A DNA stretch of 7,096 nt, from positions 1 through 7,096 of the forward strand of contig JAVBMM010000211.1 of assembly GCA_031552425.1 (NCBI GenBank), read 5' to 3'. Both the position numbers and the translations under genes were made by a program. Under the pieces are notes generated by a model that ran no database searches, was not told the origin of the DNA, and worked only from the letters and a program-made list of their open reading frames with translations. The stretch is from JAISFI01 sp031552425. GTDB lineage: Bacteria > Bacteroidota > Bacteroidia > Bacteroidales > Azobacteroidaceae. Below, piece by piece: positions 6,886 through 7,096 of this stretch. Numbering within the stretch: position 1 is the first letter of the stretch; the number at the start of each line of letters is the position of its first letter.

Positions 6886-7022
6886 GGCCTCGGGCAAATG
6901 GCGTGAAGAAAAATACGTAGTGCAGGCGTTAAGAATAAAACCTTGTTTGAGCATCAGAGATGCGAGTTTGGTTTTATTTAGTCGTAACGCAGTATTTTTT
7001 AGTCATTTGGACGCAGCCTTGA
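6886..7022. repeat. Large imperfect inverted repeat (MITE-like or structured element)
   Basis: Seen: four blocks in the left arm recur as reverse complements, in mirror order, in the right arm. They are CAAATG (6895-6900) with CATTTG (7004-7009); AAAAATAC (6909-6916) with GTATTTTT (6992-6999); AATAAAACC (6934-6942) with GGTTTTATT (6970-6978); and GCATC (6951-6955) with GATGC (6959-6963) around the loop AGA. The centres agree to within 5 nt, so this is one folded or palindromic unit with small internal bulges. Inference: a non-autonomous mobile or REP-like element, or the DNA of a structured RNA. No transposase or target-site duplication is visible. I have a vague impression that similar sequences are dispersed in Bacteroidales genomes but cannot confirm it here. 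Confidence 0.6.
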
Positions 7023-7029
7023 TTTTTTG

Positions 7030-7055
7030 CTTCTTTTTCATTAAGGAAAAAGAAG
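7030..7055. terminator. Perfect 10-bp hairpin at the right end, possible terminator or element boundary
   Basis: cttctttttc (7030-7039) pairs perfectly with gaaaaagaag (7046-7055) around the loop attaag. It is A/T-rich and lacks a clear T-tract on the plus strand. It could terminate transcription in either direction or mark the outer end of the palindromic element to its left. Confidence 0.35.
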
Positions 7056-7096
7056 TATAAGATATAAATGTAACAAAAGTCAAGATAACTTGAATT

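Larger units (their letters stand above)
6721..7096. other. Repeat-rich intergenic region without a credible gene
   Basis: No open frame of plausible length or coding character was found on either strand. The region contains, in order: the 6735-6764 hairpin, a small A/T hairpin (6765-6781), a GC-rich tandem-like stretch of gctc/gcgct units (6795-6816), a short palindrome (6861-6876), a large imperfect palindrome (about 6886-7022) and a 10-bp hairpin (7030-7055). The concentration of inverted repeats is unlike the rest of the window and suggests a composite non-coding repetitive element. Confidence 0.6.

Noticed and set aside
6886..7055. CRISPR array or attachment site
   Set aside because: The repeats are inverted around one centre, not direct and regularly spaced, and no integrase, tRNA or cas gene is present.

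Overview
This window looks like chromosomal DNA of a Bacteroidota bacterium, most likely order Bacteroidales. Evidence: AT-rich sequence; a good match to the Bacteroides-type promoter (TTG-N19-TATCTTTG); start codons without clear Shine-Dalgarno sequences; an outer-membrane barrel protein of a Bacteroidota-type putative porin family; and a four-subunit 2-oxoacid:ferredoxin oxidoreductase typical of anaerobes. Species cannot be read from the sequence.

Layout. Positions 1-1896 (minus strand) hold a putative porin gene that runs off the left edge. It is interrupted by one in-frame TAA at 1117-1119; the same frame is otherwise open for 372 codons to the edge. Positions 1929-4624 (minus strand) hold a compact operon transcribed as ferredoxin-like delta, alpha, beta, gamma. 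Junctions are 4 nt (delta/alpha), a 4-nt ATGA overlap (alpha/beta) and 74 nt (beta/gamma). The last gap contains a long imperfect hairpin. The porin starts only 32 nt after gamma, so it probably lies on the same transcript. Positions 4625-4899 form a divergent intergenic region with a convincing minus-strand promoter, a weaker plus-strand candidate and a short sequence related to the beta/gamma hairpin. Positions 4900-6720 (plus strand) encode an exported FAD-dependent oxidoreductase with a beta-rich, carbohydrate-binding-like N-terminal domain. Positions 6721-7096 carry no credible gene but are packed with inverted repeats, including a roughly 135-bp imperfect palindrome.

How the genes work together. 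The four subunits should form one cytoplasmic enzyme that oxidatively decarboxylates a 2-oxoacid (branched-chain 2-oxoacid or 2-oxoglutarate) with CoA and reduces ferredoxin, or runs in reverse to make the oxoacid. The porin and the flavoprotein are both envelope or exported proteins with no evident catalytic link to it.

I do not see a clearly new multi-gene system. The items most worth checking are the lone nonsense codon in the porin, the large palindromic element at the right end, the intra-operon hairpin with its relative at 4766-4790, and the exported flavoenzyme.
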